Assembly (NCBI RefSeq): GCF_002259405.1
Contig: NZ_NPFW01000004.1
Span: 124,001-188,000 of the forward strand
Direction of reading: 5' to 3'
Origin: Rhodococcus sp. 14-2483-1-2
GTDB taxonomy: Bacteria; Actinomycetota; Actinomycetes; Mycobacteriales; Mycobacteriaceae
Length of the DNA: 64,000 bases
The stretch's first letter is position 1, and the number at the start of each line of letters is the position of its first letter. The notes below the pieces were generated by a model that worked only from the letters and a program-made list of their open reading frames with translations, had not been told where the DNA came from and did no database searches. Positions 9,398-18,715 of this stretch are shown piece by piece. The translations under genes were made by a program, and so were the position numbers.

Positions 9398-11865
9398 TAG
9401 GCACCGCGCTCAGCAGATTTCGAGTCATCAGCCTTCGCGACCTCCGTATGCACTGGGTGCGTTCGTTGGTCTCGGCCGGCGTCGTCGCCGTCGCGGCCGG
9501 GTTGCTCATCGCCGTCCTCGGCACGTACGGATCCTTGACCGGATCCGTCGAGCGTCTCGCCGTGTCGATCGCCGGTAACGCGAACTACGAGATCGTCGGT
9601 GTGACCGACTCGGGCTTCGATCAGAGCGAACTCGACGCCGTCCGTGCTGTTCCCGGCGTCGAGACAGCGGTTCCATTGCTGCGCAGCACCGTTCGGTCAG
9701 ACGTCGGAGACCTGACGATCCTCGGTGTCGACTCATCCATCACGGCACTGCAATCCGATCTGGAAGGCGCAGTCGGCAACGCGGCAGGGTTGCTCACCGA
9801 TCCGGCCGGTGTATTGGTCGGAGCCGCAACGGGTCTGACACAGGGCGACACCGTCACCATCGACGATGTTCCGACGGCGGTGGTCGGCGTGGTCGACGGC
9901 CCTGGAACGCAGCGCATCGGTGGGGGCATGTTCGCCGTCGCGCTCATCCCGACGGCTCAGACGCTCACCGACCGCGCGGGTCAGCTCGATTCGATCTTCG
10001 TCCTCGGCAGCGGCGACACTCCGCGCGCCGACCTGGACACCGCATTGGCGGGCCGGGTGTCGGTGATGAATCCGGACTTCCGGGCCGACCGCGCGAACCA
10101 GGCCATGAGCCTGACTCGCAATGCGACACTGATGGTCTCGCTCATCGCGTTCGTCGTCGCGGCGTTCCTCGTCTTCAACGTCATGAACATGGCCATCGCG
10201 AAGCGTCGACCCACCATCTCGTTGCTCCGGGCAGTCGGTGGCCGCCGCGGCGATATCGTCCGAGACCTGCTGTTCGAGTCCGTTCTGGTCGGTCTCGTGG
10301 GCGGTGCCGTCGGAGTTCCGCTGGGAATCGCGATGGGCCGCATCGCGATCGAAAGTCTGCCGCCGTTCCTCTCGCAGGCGTTCGATGCAAGGATCGAATA
10401 CGTGCTGCCCGGCTTCGCGATTCCGGTGGCGATCGTCGCATGCGTGCTGGCCTGCGTCGGGGCCTCGGCCGTCGCCGCCGTGCAGGTGTATCGCATCTCG
10501 CCGATCGAAGCACTCGCCGTCGGCGGCGGGGAAACCTCGGGTGGCCCCGGTCTGCGATTCACCCTGGCTGCGACCGTGTTCGGCGTGCTCGCCGTGGCCG
10601 GATCCTTTCTGTTCGCCGTCAACGTCGACGGGCAGTTGACCCTCGGGGCCGGTGCACTGTTCATGTTCGGCGTCGTCGCACTGTGTGTCGGCGCGACCGG
10701 ACCGATCGTGTCGATCACCGCAGCGGTCCCCCGCCGCTGGGGTGGAGCGGGACGCCTCGCGACCGCCACCATCGAACGCGCCCCTCGCCGCATCTGGGCT
10801 ACCGTGATGACGATCGTGATCGCGGTGGGAGTCAGTGTGGGAGTGTCGGGTTCGCTGACCAACATGACCGACTCGGCAGCGGAATCGTTGTCGTCGTTGG
10901 CCGATACCGACCTGTACGTGTCGATGACCTCGCCCGACGCCATACCGTCGGGCCCGATCGTTCCCGCCTCAGTCGATGACGCTGTCCGGGCGACGCCGGG
11001 GGTCTCTCGCGTCGTCGAGGGGCAGTGGGCTTATGCCACGATCGACGGCGAGACGGTATCCATCCAGGGCGTCGCCGACGGTAGCAATGCGGTCACGCTC
11101 GCGTCGCTCAGCGACGATGTGCGTTCCCAGGTGCTCGCCGGTGACGGGGTGGTGCTGTCGCAGGGGTTCGGCAGAACGTTGGGTGTCACGGTGGGCGACT
11201 ACATCGACCTCCCGACGCCGACCGGCGTGCAGAACGTGCGAGTGCTGGATCTGGTCGACTACATCAACGCCGCCGGCGGCACGATGGCGATCTCGTTGGA
11301 TTCGATGCAGCGTTGGTACGACCGGCCCGGAGCCACCTACCTGGAGATCGGCGTCGACGGAGACGTTGCGGCCGTGGAGGATTCACTGCGCGCTACGCTG
11401 CCCCCCGAGGCCTTCGTCTACACCGGCGCTGCCGCTCTCGAGGGCACGAGCGCGGCCATCCGACAGTCCGGTGCACTGGCCATCGCGTTGCAGTGGATCG
11501 TCGCGCTCGTCGCTGCCGTTGCGTTGCTCAACACGTTGACGCTGTCGGTACTCGAGCGTCGCCGCGAACTCGGCGTACTGCGCGCCATGGGCGGCGGACG
11601 GGGAACTCTTGCCCGAATGGTGTTGGCGGAGGCGCTATCGGTCGGCATTGTCGGTGGTGTCCTCGGCCTGATCATCGGTGCAGGTCTGCAATACCTGAGC
11701 ACCCTGATCCTCGGAGCAAGCATCGGAATTCCGGTCGCCTACACCGCGAGCTGGTCGGTGCTGCTGTACGGACTCGTGGCTCTCGGCCTGTCGCTGCTGG
11801 GTTCGGCTCCACCTGCTGTGCATGCCTCTCGACTGAACATCGTCGACGCCATCGCGGCGGATTAG
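9394..11865 (+). CDS. FtsX-like ABC permease, two FtsX domains
   Basis: An 823-residue permease that starts at GTG 9394 inside the ATPase stop. After one N-terminal span (about 20-45) there is a large external MacB-type domain (about 50-230), then three spans with an FtsX core near residues 240-370, a second set of spans, a second external domain (about 480-680), and a final FtsX core ending LNIVDAIAAD. This is the doubled DUF214-like permease layout. With the upstream ATPase it makes a complete exporter acting on membrane or cell-wall substrates. The substrate is unknown. Nothing suggests truncation. Confidence 0.9.
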
Positions 11866-11875
11866 GTGGTGCGGA

Positions 11876-11909
11876 TCGGGGCCTCGGGATCTGTCGGGGC
11901 CTCGGGATC
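11876..11909. repeat. Two adjacent 16-base direct repeats
   Basis: The 16-mer TCGGGGCCTCGGGATC occurs at 11876-11891 and again at 11894-11909, two bases apart, directly after the FtsX permease stop. Function unknown; tandem slippage or a binding site are both possible. Confidence 0.8.
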
Positions 11910-11913
11910 CGCA

Positions 11914-12000
11914 AACGCGCGCGCGTTCGTCAGGTGCGAGCGGAATAGACAGCGATAGGTCGGCGACTCTGCGCGCGTTCGGCAAATGCGCGCGCGTTTG
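11914..12000. repeat. Three alternating GCGCGC tracts, two of them palindromic
   Basis: AACGCGCGCGCGTT (11914-11927) is a perfect palindrome, CAAATGCGCGCGCGTTTG (11983-12000) a near-perfect one, and GCGCGCGTTCG lies between them at 11971. Alternating purine-pyrimidine tracts like these can form Z-DNA. They sit immediately before the isochorismatase-family gene, so a regulatory role or an intergenic repeat family is possible. Confidence 0.65.
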
Positions 12001-12007
12001 TACGAGG

Positions 12008-12643
12008 ATGGCCGATGTGGCCACATTCAGCGTCGAAGTCGAGGAGTACGCGGTCGAAAGTCTGCGCGACTGCGTGGGTGGTCCCGAGTGGGAGGTGCAG
12101 CCCGAGCGCGCCGCCGTACTGGTCCACGACATGCAGCCGTACTACCTGAACGTGCTGCACAACTCGGTGCGTTCGCGGGTTGCTGCGGAGGCGTCGACAT
12201 TGGTGTCGCGCGCCCGGGCCGTGGGGCTACCGATCTTGGCGAGTGGTCCGCGGGCAGCGAGTGCCATCGAGCAGCGTGGACTGCTGGGACCGATGTGGGG
12301 CTTGGGTCCGTCCGCCGAGGAGGTTGCGATTTCCGAGCCGGACTTCGTTCCGATTGCGAAACGCAGCTACAGCGCCTTCTACGCCACCGATCTGGAGGTC
12401 GAACTGCGCCGACGCGGCCGTGACCAGCTCATCATCGTGGGAGTGTTCGCCTCGGCGGGAATTCTCGCGACGACGTTCGACGCTTTCGCCCGCGATATCC
12501 AGTGCTTCGTCGGCATCGAATCGACTGCCGACTACACCGCTCACCAGCACCGCACTGCCCTGAACCTGATCACGTCACTGACCGGCGCGGTGACGATCAG
12601 CGGCAACCTGCTTCACGATCGACACGGTGGGCCGCTAGACTAG
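12008..12643 (+). CDS. Isochorismatase-family hydrolase (PhzD-like)
   Basis: A 211-residue isochorismatase fold. Asp41 in VLVHDMQPYYL is the conserved catalytic acid, Lys118 in AKRSYSAFY the conserved lysine. In VGVFASAGILATTFDAFARDIQ the position taken by the nucleophilic Cys of amidase members is Ile152, which points to the vinyl-ether-hydrolysing PhzD/EntB branch rather than nicotinamidase-like enzymes. The length is right for a single-domain enzyme without an aryl-carrier domain. No siderophore or phenazine genes are nearby, so the pathway is unclear. ATG 12008 is close to the GC-rich repeat tracts; no strong ribosome-binding site is visible. Confidence 0.82.
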   Translation: MADVATFSVEVEEYAVESLRDCVGGPEWEVQPERAAVLVHDMQPYYLNVLHNSVRSRVAAEASTLVSRARAVGLPILASGPRAASAIEQRGLLGPMWGLGPSAEEVAISEPDFVPIAKRSYSAFYATDLEVELRRRGRDQLIIVGVFASAGILATTFDAFARDIQCFVGIESTADYTAHQHRTALNLITSLTGAVTISGNLLHDRHGGPLD

Positions 12644-12758
12644 CGAGCGCGATGTGGGCCGGCTGTGCACCGTGGCAGCGAACCCATCCGCAACCGATTG
12701 TTCGATGAATCGAAAGCCGTTGCTGGACAATGGCTTCGGATCAGCAGAACGATCACCA

Positions 12759-12831
12759 GCCTTCGTAGCTCAGGGGATAGAGCAACCCTCTCCTAAAGGG
12801 TAGGTCGCAGGTTCGAATCCTGCCGAGGGCA
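12759..12831 (+). tRNA. tRNA-Arg, anticodon CCT
   Basis: The 73-base gene folds as a complete cloverleaf: acceptor GCCTTCG pairs with CGAGGGC, anticodon stem ACCCT/AGGGT encloses the seven-base loop CTCCTAA with anticodon CCT (reads AGG), and GTTCGAATC forms the T-loop. The discriminator is A12831, and CCA is encoded at 12832-12834. AGG is a rare codon in high-GC actinobacteria. Confidence 0.96.
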
Positions 12832-12937
12832 CCACGAGTCGACTCCGTGCTCCACGCTCCCCCAATTGCCGCACTATTGCGCTGCCAAGAAATCACCCGT
12901 ACTATCGAACATGCATTCGAGTACTGGGGAGGAACTC

Positions 12938-14281
12938 GTGGTCACAGCCGTACAAGATTCACCGCTGACGTCCGATGAAGTGTTGCGTTTCGTCGCGCGT
13001 CTTCAGTCGTCCGATGTCGTTGTCGACGCAGCAGCCGGCATCGATTTGATCTCTGCCCTCGAGACCGTCAAGTGCGCCAGCGTGGCAACGCAAGCCGTGG
13101 TGACCGACGCCGTCGCAACAGCCATCAGCAACGAACGCAAAGAGCGCGGCAAACCGAAAGCACAGTGGCGCAACGGTATTGCGTCACAAATCGGTCTGGC
13201 TCGGCGCGAATCACCGAACCGAGGCGGTACTCACCTCGGTCTCGCTCGCGCGCTAGTGCACGAAATGCCGCACACTCTCGCGCGCCTGAAAGCAGGCGAA
13301 CTCAACGAGTGGCGCGCGATGATCCTCGCTCGCGAAACCGCATGTCTCACCGTCGACGATCGCCGCACCATAGACGAACGACTGTGCGCAGACCCCGCCA
13401 CACTGGCCGGTGCCGGCGACCGCACCATCGAAGGCCGTGCCCGCGCACTCGCCAACGAACTCGACGCCGCCTCCCAGGTGAAACGACGCGCCAAGGCCTA
13501 CGCTGCCCGTCGCACCAGCACCCGTCCTGCACCTGAGTCGATGGGCTTCTTCACGGTCCTCACCTCGATGGAGAAGATGGTCTGCATGTGGGCGACACTG
13601 CGACGTGACGCCGACACCATCATCAACTCCGGCGGTGACACACGCACCCGCGACCAGATCATGGCCGACCTCGTATTCGAGCGCATCACCGGCGCATCCG
13701 CAGCACAGGGCCCACCGGTGACCGTCGACGTCGTCATCGCGGATTCCGCCCTCCTCGCCGGCGGTGACACGTCCGCATACATGCACGGCTACGGCGACAT
13801 TCCGTCCGACGTCGCCCGGCAACTCATCCGAGACACACTCGACAGTGAGACGCACGTCGCATTGCGCCGCCTCTATGCGCACCCGACGTCCGGTGCGTTG
13901 ACGGCGGTCGAGTCCACATCACGCGCATTCCCGACCGCGCTGGGACGCCTCATCGATCTCCGCGACCGCACCTGCCGAACCCCGTGGTGCGACGCACCGA
14001 TCCGTCACCACGATCACATCAGACCCCACTCCGCGGGCGGCAGAACAAGTGCCGAGAACGGCGCAGGCCTTTGTGCCGCATGCAATTACGCGAAAGAGGG
14101 CGACGGCTGGACGGCCGAGGCGAGACGCGACAAATGGGGCGCTCGACACCGATACACACTCATCTCACCAACCGGGCACACCTATGACTCGAGTGCGCCG
14201 CCGATGCCGGTGGTGGAGCTGTACAACTCGCGGATCGAGAACGTGATCATCACCGGTCTCTTCGACGACGATGCCGCGTGA
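12938..14281 (+). CDS. DUF222/HNH endonuclease-domain protein (13E12-type)
   Basis: A 447-residue member of the actinobacterial DUF222 plus HNH family. The long N-terminal helical DUF222 region is followed by LRDRTCRTPWCDAPIRHHDHIR, a GGRTSAENGAGLCAACN segment and the end of the HNH nuclease, with the Cys pairs and His-Asp-His expected of a zinc-stabilised beta-beta-alpha metal site. The GTG at 12938 is chosen because GGGGAGGA lies 5 bases upstream; the frame is open to 12866. These genes are multicopy in mycobacteria and rhodococci and are thought to be mobile or repetitive, but their role is unproven. It sits 103 bases after tRNA-Arg. Confidence 0.85.
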   Translation: MVTAVQDSPLTSDEVLRFVARLQSSDVVVDAAAGIDLISALETVKCASVATQAVVTDAVATAISNERKERGKPKAQWRNGIASQIGLARRESPNRGGTHLGLARALVHEMPHTLARLKAGELNEWRAMILARETACLTVDDRRTIDERLCADPATLAGAGDRTIEGRARALANELDAASQVKRRAKAYAARRTSTRPAPESMGFFTVLTSMEKMVCMWATLRRDADTIINSGGDTRTRDQIMADLVFERITGASAAQGPPVTVDVVIADSALLAGGDTSAYMHGYGDIPSDVARQLIRDTLDSETHVALRRLYAHPTSGALTAVESTSRAFPTALGRLIDLRDRTCRTPWCDAPIRHHDHIRPHSAGGRTSAENGAGLCAACNYAKEGDGWTAEARRDKWGARHRYTLISPTGHTYDSSAPPMPVVELYNSRIENVIITGLFDDDAA

Positions 14282-14525
14282 CAGGTCGCCGCGGGAAGAG
14301 ACCGAGCACCAACTCGGTTACACTCGGTAACGACGCGCGTAGCTGCACGTCAGACGTCGTGGAATGCTTTTACTTCCGCCCGGCTCCGGCCGCGCAGTCC
14401 ATGTGCACCCTGCACAGGCTTCTCTTACGGCGATCGAAACTGCCCACCGGCAGTCTCGCCACCTTGCATCTCGGCCCGAAGGTCCGCAGGTGCAACACCC
14501 TGCCCGAAAGGCACTTTTCATCACT
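14282..14525 (+). promoter_or_regulatory. 244-base leader region of the DEAD-box helicase gene
   Basis: The gap between the HNH gene and the helicase holds short inverted sequences, for example GTTAC-ACTCG-GTAAC near 14316-14330 and CTGCC-CACC-GGCAG near 14441-14454. A long structured leader is common for cold-induced RNA helicases. One reading frame (GTG 14278 to TGA 14529, 83 codons) overlaps both neighbours by four bases, but its composition does not look coding. Confidence 0.4.
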
Positions 14526-15926
14526 ATGACGACCCCACAGACTTTTTCTGCACTCGGCGTACCCCAGGCCATCGCGGATGTACTCGCGAGCCAGGGCAAG
14601 ACCGAGGCATTCCCCATCCAGGCCGACACCCTCCCCGACACACTGCAGGGACGCGACGTACTCGGACGCGGAAAGACCGGCAGCGGTAAGACACTCGCAT
14701 TCGCCATCCCGATGGTCGCTCGCCTCGCAGGCCAGCTTCCCGGCAACCGCAAGCCCGGCCGCCCGCGCGGCCTGATCCTCGCGCCGACGCGTGAGCTCGC
14801 CACCCAGATCGCCGTCGCGATCGAGCCGCTTGCTTCCGCATACTCGCTGAAGGTCACCACCATCTTCGGCGGTGTGTCTCAGGTCCGCCAGGTCTCCGCG
14901 CTCAAGGGTGGAGTCGACATCGTCGTCGCCTGCCCCGGTCGCCTCGAAGACCTGATGAAGCAGCGCCACCTCACCCTCGACGGCGTTCAGATCACCGTCC
15001 TCGACGAGGCAGACCACATGGCCGACCTCGGGTTCCTGCCCGTCGTCACCCGCATCCTCGCCGCCACTCCGGACAAGGGCCAGCGCATGCTGTTCTCCGC
15101 GACCCTGGACAACGGCGTCGACAAGCTGGTCAAGCGCTTCCTGCACAACCAGATCACGCACTCCGTCGACGAGGCCACCTCGCACGTCGAGGCCATGACG
15201 CACAGCGTCTTCGAGGTCGACGGCGTCGAAGCCAAGAAGAAGCTCGTCCACCAGCTCGCATCGGGCACCGGACGACGCATCCTGTTCATGCGCACCAAGC
15301 ACCAGGCCCGCAAGCTCGCCAAGCAGCTCACCGACGCCGGAATCCCGTCCGTCGACCTGCACGGCAACCTCTCGCAGGCCGCGCGTGACCGCAACCTCGC
15401 CGCGTTCTCCTCCGGCCAGGCCCGTGTTCTCGTCGCCACCGACGTCGCAGCTCGCGGCGTCCACGTCGACGACGTCCAGCTCGTCGTCCACGTCGACCCG
15501 CCGGCCGAGCACAAGGCGTATCTGCACCGTTCCGGCCGCACCGCACGCGCGGGAAGCGCCGGAGACGTCGTGACCGTCGTCCTGCCCGAGCAGCGCAAGG
15601 ACACCGCAGTTCTGCTGCGCAAGGCCGACATCAAGGTCACCCCGGTCCGCGTCACCGCCGACTCGCCCGCAGTGGCGAACCTCGTCGGCGAGCAGGCTCG
15701 CTACGTCCAGCCCGCGCCGAAGGCCGAGCCGGAAGTTCGCGCCGCGAACCCTCGTAACAGCAACAACGCGCGACGCGGCGGCCCGGCCCGCTCCGGTGGA
15801 CAGCCCCGCAGTGGTGGACAGCCGCGCAGTGGAGGACAGCCCCGCAGTGGCGGTCAGCCGCGCAGCGGTGGCGGCGGCCACAGCCGTCGTGCAGCAGGGC
15901 CTGCCACGAGCCAGCGCAGCCGCTGA
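14526..15926 (+). CDS. DEAD-box RNA helicase
   Basis: A 466-residue ATP-dependent RNA helicase. Ordered motifs: Q-motif region ending FPIQADTLP, motif I GKTGSGKT (family usually AxTGSGKT), PTRELA, the DEAD box in VLDEADHMADLGF, SAT in LFSATL, and motif VI HRSGRTARAG. The C-terminal 60 residues are a basic, Gly-Ser-Arg rich tail with four SGGQPR repeats, which usually binds RNA. Likely roles are ribosome assembly and mRNA unwinding in the cold. ATG 14526 is where family similarity starts, although the frame is open upstream. Only 23 bases separate it from the ECF transporter gene. Confidence 0.94.
   Translation: MTTPQTFSALGVPQAIADVLASQGKTEAFPIQADTLPDTLQGRDVLGRGKTGSGKTLAFAIPMVARLAGQLPGNRKPGRPRGLILAPTRELATQIAVAIEPLASAYSLKVTTIFGGVSQVRQVSALKGGVDIVVACPGRLEDLMKQRHLTLDGVQITVLDEADHMADLGFLPVVTRILAATPDKGQRMLFSATLDNGVDKLVKRFLHNQITHSVDEATSHVEAMTHSVFEVDGVEAKKKLVHQLASGTGRRILFMRTKHQARKLAKQLTDAGIPSVDLHGNLSQAARDRNLAAFSSGQARVLVATDVAARGVHVDDVQLVVHVDPPAEHKAYLHRSGRTARAGSAGDVVTVVLPEQRKDTAVLLRKADIKVTPVRVTADSPAVANLVGEQARYVQPAPKAEPEVRAANPRNSNNARRGGPARSGGQPRSGGQPRSGGQPRSGGQPRSGGGGHSRRAAGPATSQRSR
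15792..15863 (+). repeat. Four 18-base tandem repeats coding SGGQPR
   Basis: Four in-frame 18-base units encode SGGQPR in the helicase tail. The units differ at a few wobble bases only, so copy number may vary between strains by slippage without a frameshift. Confidence 0.85.
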
Positions 15927-15949
15927 TCTCAGGCTGGCACACTGGAGCG

Positions 15950-17980
15950 GTGACCGTCAGCTCTTCCCACACGCCGAAGTCAGGGCCCCTCGGTCCGCAG
16001 GAAATGGCGACCGCTGCCGTCATGAGCAGCTTCACCGTTGCCCTGACGGTGATCGGTGTGCTGGTACCGATGGCGGCGATCCTTCAGGTCGTCGCGGCGA
16101 TTCCCATGTCGGTGGTCGCGCTCCGGTATCGGACTCGCGCACTGGTCACCTCCGCGGTCGCGGGCACCCTCGTCGGATTCGTCGCGGCCGGAACCCAGAC
16201 GGCCATCACCGTGGCCAGCGCCGCCCTACTGGGCGGCCTGGTCGGGCGGGCGAAGCGCAAGAAGCAAGGACTGTTCGGCGTTCTCGTCACCTCGATGGTC
16301 GTCGGGCCGGCACTCGGGGCGTTGACCGTGCTGATGCTGCTCATCCTCGTTCCGTTGCGCGAGCTGTTCCTCGAAACGCTCCGCAACACGATGGAGGGCA
16401 TTTCTCGATTGCTCGAGCGAACGTCGGCGCTGCAAGGTGCCGCGGATGTGCTCCGCAGTAGCAGCACCGCCGTGCTCGACAACTGGTGGTGGTGGGTCGG
16501 AGGATCGATCGCCTTCGGCATCGTCACCGGAACGCTGTTCGCGTGGCTCATCCTCACCGCGATCCTCGACCGTCTCTCCACCATCCCCACCCCCGAGCCT
16601 CTGGTCTCGAACGCCGACGACGAGATCGGGCCACTACCGGTCACGCTCACCGCAGTCGGTTTCCGCTACCCGGAAAGCACGACGTCCGCGCTGACCGGCG
16701 TCGACCTCCGCATCGACATAGGTGAGTTCGTGGCGATCGTCGGCCACAACGGTTCCGGTAAATCGACACTGACGCGGATCCTCGCCGGCCTCGAACCGTC
16801 GGAGGGCACAGTGGACAGGCCCGGCTCGACCGGCCTCGGACGATACGGCGGCACCGCGGTGGTGCTGCAGCGTCCCGAAAGCCAGATCCTCGGCACCCGC
16901 GTCGCCGACGACGTGGTGTGGGGACTGCCGCCCGGCGATTCACGCCCCGACGTCGAAGCCCTGCTCGACGAGGTCGGACTCGGCGGCATGGGAGCGCGCG
17001 ACACTTCCTCCCTGTCCGGCGGCGAGATGCAGCGGCTCGCTGTCGCCGCAGCACTTGCTCGCCGTCCTGCACTTCTCATCGCCGACGAGGCAACCGCGAT
17101 GATCGACGCCTCAGGGCGCGAACATCTGGTCTCGCTCCTCGCCGAACTGCCCCGCAGGCACCGGATGTCGGTCGTGCTCGTCACGCACCATGTCTCGGAA
17201 ACCGTCGCCGCAGATCGCGTCGTGCATCTGCACGAGGGTTATCAGGTGCAGCACGACTCCACGTGGATGCAGGCTCGAACGGAGAATTCCGCTGCGCTGC
17301 ACGACAATTCGAGTGAACGCCTCCTCGAACTGAGCGGCGTCGAGCACACGTACAACCGGCGCACACCGTGGGCGCAGGTAGCACTGAACGGCATCGACAT
17401 CACTGTCAAACGCGGTGAGGGTGTACTCGTTCTCGGTGGAAACGGTTCGGGCAAATCCACTCTCGCCTGGATCATGGCCGGCCTCACCGGCCCGACCAAG
17501 GGCACCGCCCAGCTCGGCGGCAAGGCGATGACTGCACGGGTGGGCGACGTCGGGCTCGCATTCCAGCACTCGCGCCTGCAGCTGCAGCGGCGCACCGTCT
17601 CCGAGGACATCGCTGCCGCTGCCGGTCCCGAAACAGGCTCTGCCACAGTATCGGCCGCGATGGACGCCGTCGGCCTGGACAGGTCGTTGGCCGCTCGCGA
17701 CATCGATTCACTCAGTGGTGGGCAGATGCGACGCGTGGTGCTCGCCGGGCTGATCGCGCGTCGGCCTCGCATGTTGGTTCTCGACGAACCCCTGGCCGGG
17801 CTCGACCCGCCCGGGCGCGACGACATCATCGGCGTTCTCGCCGGACTGCGCGATCGCGGCGTCGCCATCGTCGTCATCTCCCACGACGTGGATGGCATGG
17901 ACACCGTCTGCAGCCGCACCATCACGATGGCCGACGGCCACATCGTCTCCGATTCGATCCTGGGGAGCGTGCACTCGTGA
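15950..17980 (+). CDS. ECF importer: S-component-like membrane domain fused to two ATPase domains
   Basis: A 676-residue protein like mycobacterial Rv2326c. Residues about 20-205 carry five or six spans resembling a substrate-binding S component of energy-coupling-factor transporters. Two EcfA-type ATPases follow: Walker A GHNGSGKST at 265-273 with signature LSGGEMQR and Walker B LLIADEATAMID, then a second Walker A GGNGSGKST near 485 with LSGGQMRR and LVLDEPLAGLD. The usual ECF transporter has these as three separate chains. The start is GTG at 15950. The stop overlaps the T-component gene (GTGA). The substrate, probably a vitamin or metal, cannot be read from sequence. Confidence 0.88.
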   Translation: MTVSSSHTPKSGPLGPQEMATAAVMSSFTVALTVIGVLVPMAAILQVVAAIPMSVVALRYRTRALVTSAVAGTLVGFVAAGTQTAITVASAALLGGLVGRAKRKKQGLFGVLVTSMVVGPALGALTVLMLLILVPLRELFLETLRNTMEGISRLLERTSALQGAADVLRSSSTAVLDNWWWWVGGSIAFGIVTGTLFAWLILTAILDRLSTIPTPEPLVSNADDEIGPLPVTLTAVGFRYPESTTSALTGVDLRIDIGEFVAIVGHNGSGKSTLTRILAGLEPSEGTVDRPGSTGLGRYGGTAVVLQRPESQILGTRVADDVVWGLPPGDSRPDVEALLDEVGLGGMGARDTSSLSGGEMQRLAVAAALARRPALLIADEATAMIDASGREHLVSLLAELPRRHRMSVVLVTHHVSETVAADRVVHLHEGYQVQHDSTWMQARTENSAALHDNSSERLLELSGVEHTYNRRTPWAQVALNGIDITVKRGEGVLVLGGNGSGKSTLAWIMAGLTGPTKGTAQLGGKAMTARVGDVGLAFQHSRLQLQRRTVSEDIAAAAGPETGSATVSAAMDAVGLDRSLAARDIDSLSGGQMRRVVLAGLIARRPRMLVLDEPLAGLDPPGRDDIIGVLAGLRDRGVAIVVISHDVDGMDTVCSRTITMADGHIVSDSILGSVHS

Positions 17981-18714
17981 CCACCGTCGTACTACGTCAG
18001 GTCCCGCGATTCTCACCGATCCATCGCCTGTGGGCCGGCACCAAACTCGTCGTCGTACTACTGCTGAGCATCACTCTTGTCGTCGCACCGACGTGGCCCG
18101 CGCTCGGAATCGTTTTCGCACTGTTAATCATCGCCGCGATCATCGCGCATGTCCCGATCACCGCAATTCCGCGTCCCCCGTGGTGGATCTGGGCATTGTT
18201 CGGCGTCGGAGCTCTCATCAATCTGCCGATCGGCGGCGCGGCAGTGCTGGTGTATCTGCGCGCGACGCTGTTCATCTTCGTCCTGCTCGGCGCATCGATG
18301 ATGATCGGCTGGACCACGTCGATGAGCGACATCGCCCCTGCGGTCTCCAAACTGGGCACACCGCTGAAGAAGCTGAAATTGCCGGTCGACGAGTGGGCGA
18401 TCGCCGTGGCCCTGAGCCTGCGCTCGCTTCCGCTGCTCATCGAGGAGATGCGCACCCTCAATGCCGCCCGACGCCTGCGCCCCAAACCGGTCGTCAACAG
18501 CGCGTCGGACAATTCCCTGGTCGACATCGTCACGACGGTGATGTCGGTTGCCATCCGACGGGCCGACGAGATGGGTGGGGCCATCACGGCCCGCGGGGGC
18601 ACCGGAATGATCACCGCAACCGACGCGCGTTTCAAGGCCTCCGACGCGGTGACGCTGACCGTGGTGACGCTCGCGTGCACTGCGGCCATCGCGATCAGCT
18701 TCCTGTGGAGCTGA
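17977..18714 (+). CDS. ECF transporter T component (CbiQ/EcfT family)
   Basis: A 245-residue membrane protein, the energy-coupling T subunit that links ATPases to the S component. It has five or six spans and the two cytoplasmic coupling signatures, LNAARRLRP near residue 162 and AITARGGTG near residue 205 (Ala-Arg-Gly motifs). Its GTG start lies inside the stop of the fused S/ATPase gene, so this pair makes a complete importer, equivalent to mycobacterial Rv2326c-Rv2325c. Its stop is one base from the stop of the converging VWA gene. Confidence 0.9.
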   Translation: MTTVVLRQVPRFSPIHRLWAGTKLVVVLLLSITLVVAPTWPALGIVFALLIIAAIIAHVPITAIPRPPWWIWALFGVGALINLPIGGAAVLVYLRATLFIFVLLGASMMIGWTTSMSDIAPAVSKLGTPLKKLKLPVDEWAIAVALSLRSLPLLIEEMRTLNAARRLRPKPVVNSASDNSLVDIVTTVMSVAIRRADEMGGAITARGGTGMITATDARFKASDAVTLTVVTLACTAAIAISFLWS

Positions 18715-18715
18715 G

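Noticed and set aside
12759-12834. Integration site with flanking att repeats at the tRNA-Arg gene
   Set aside because: No second copy of the tRNA 3' end and no integrase gene was found in the window.
14370-15881. 503-codon minus-strand frame
   Set aside because: Antisense to the DEAD-box helicase, which has every helicase motif on the plus strand.
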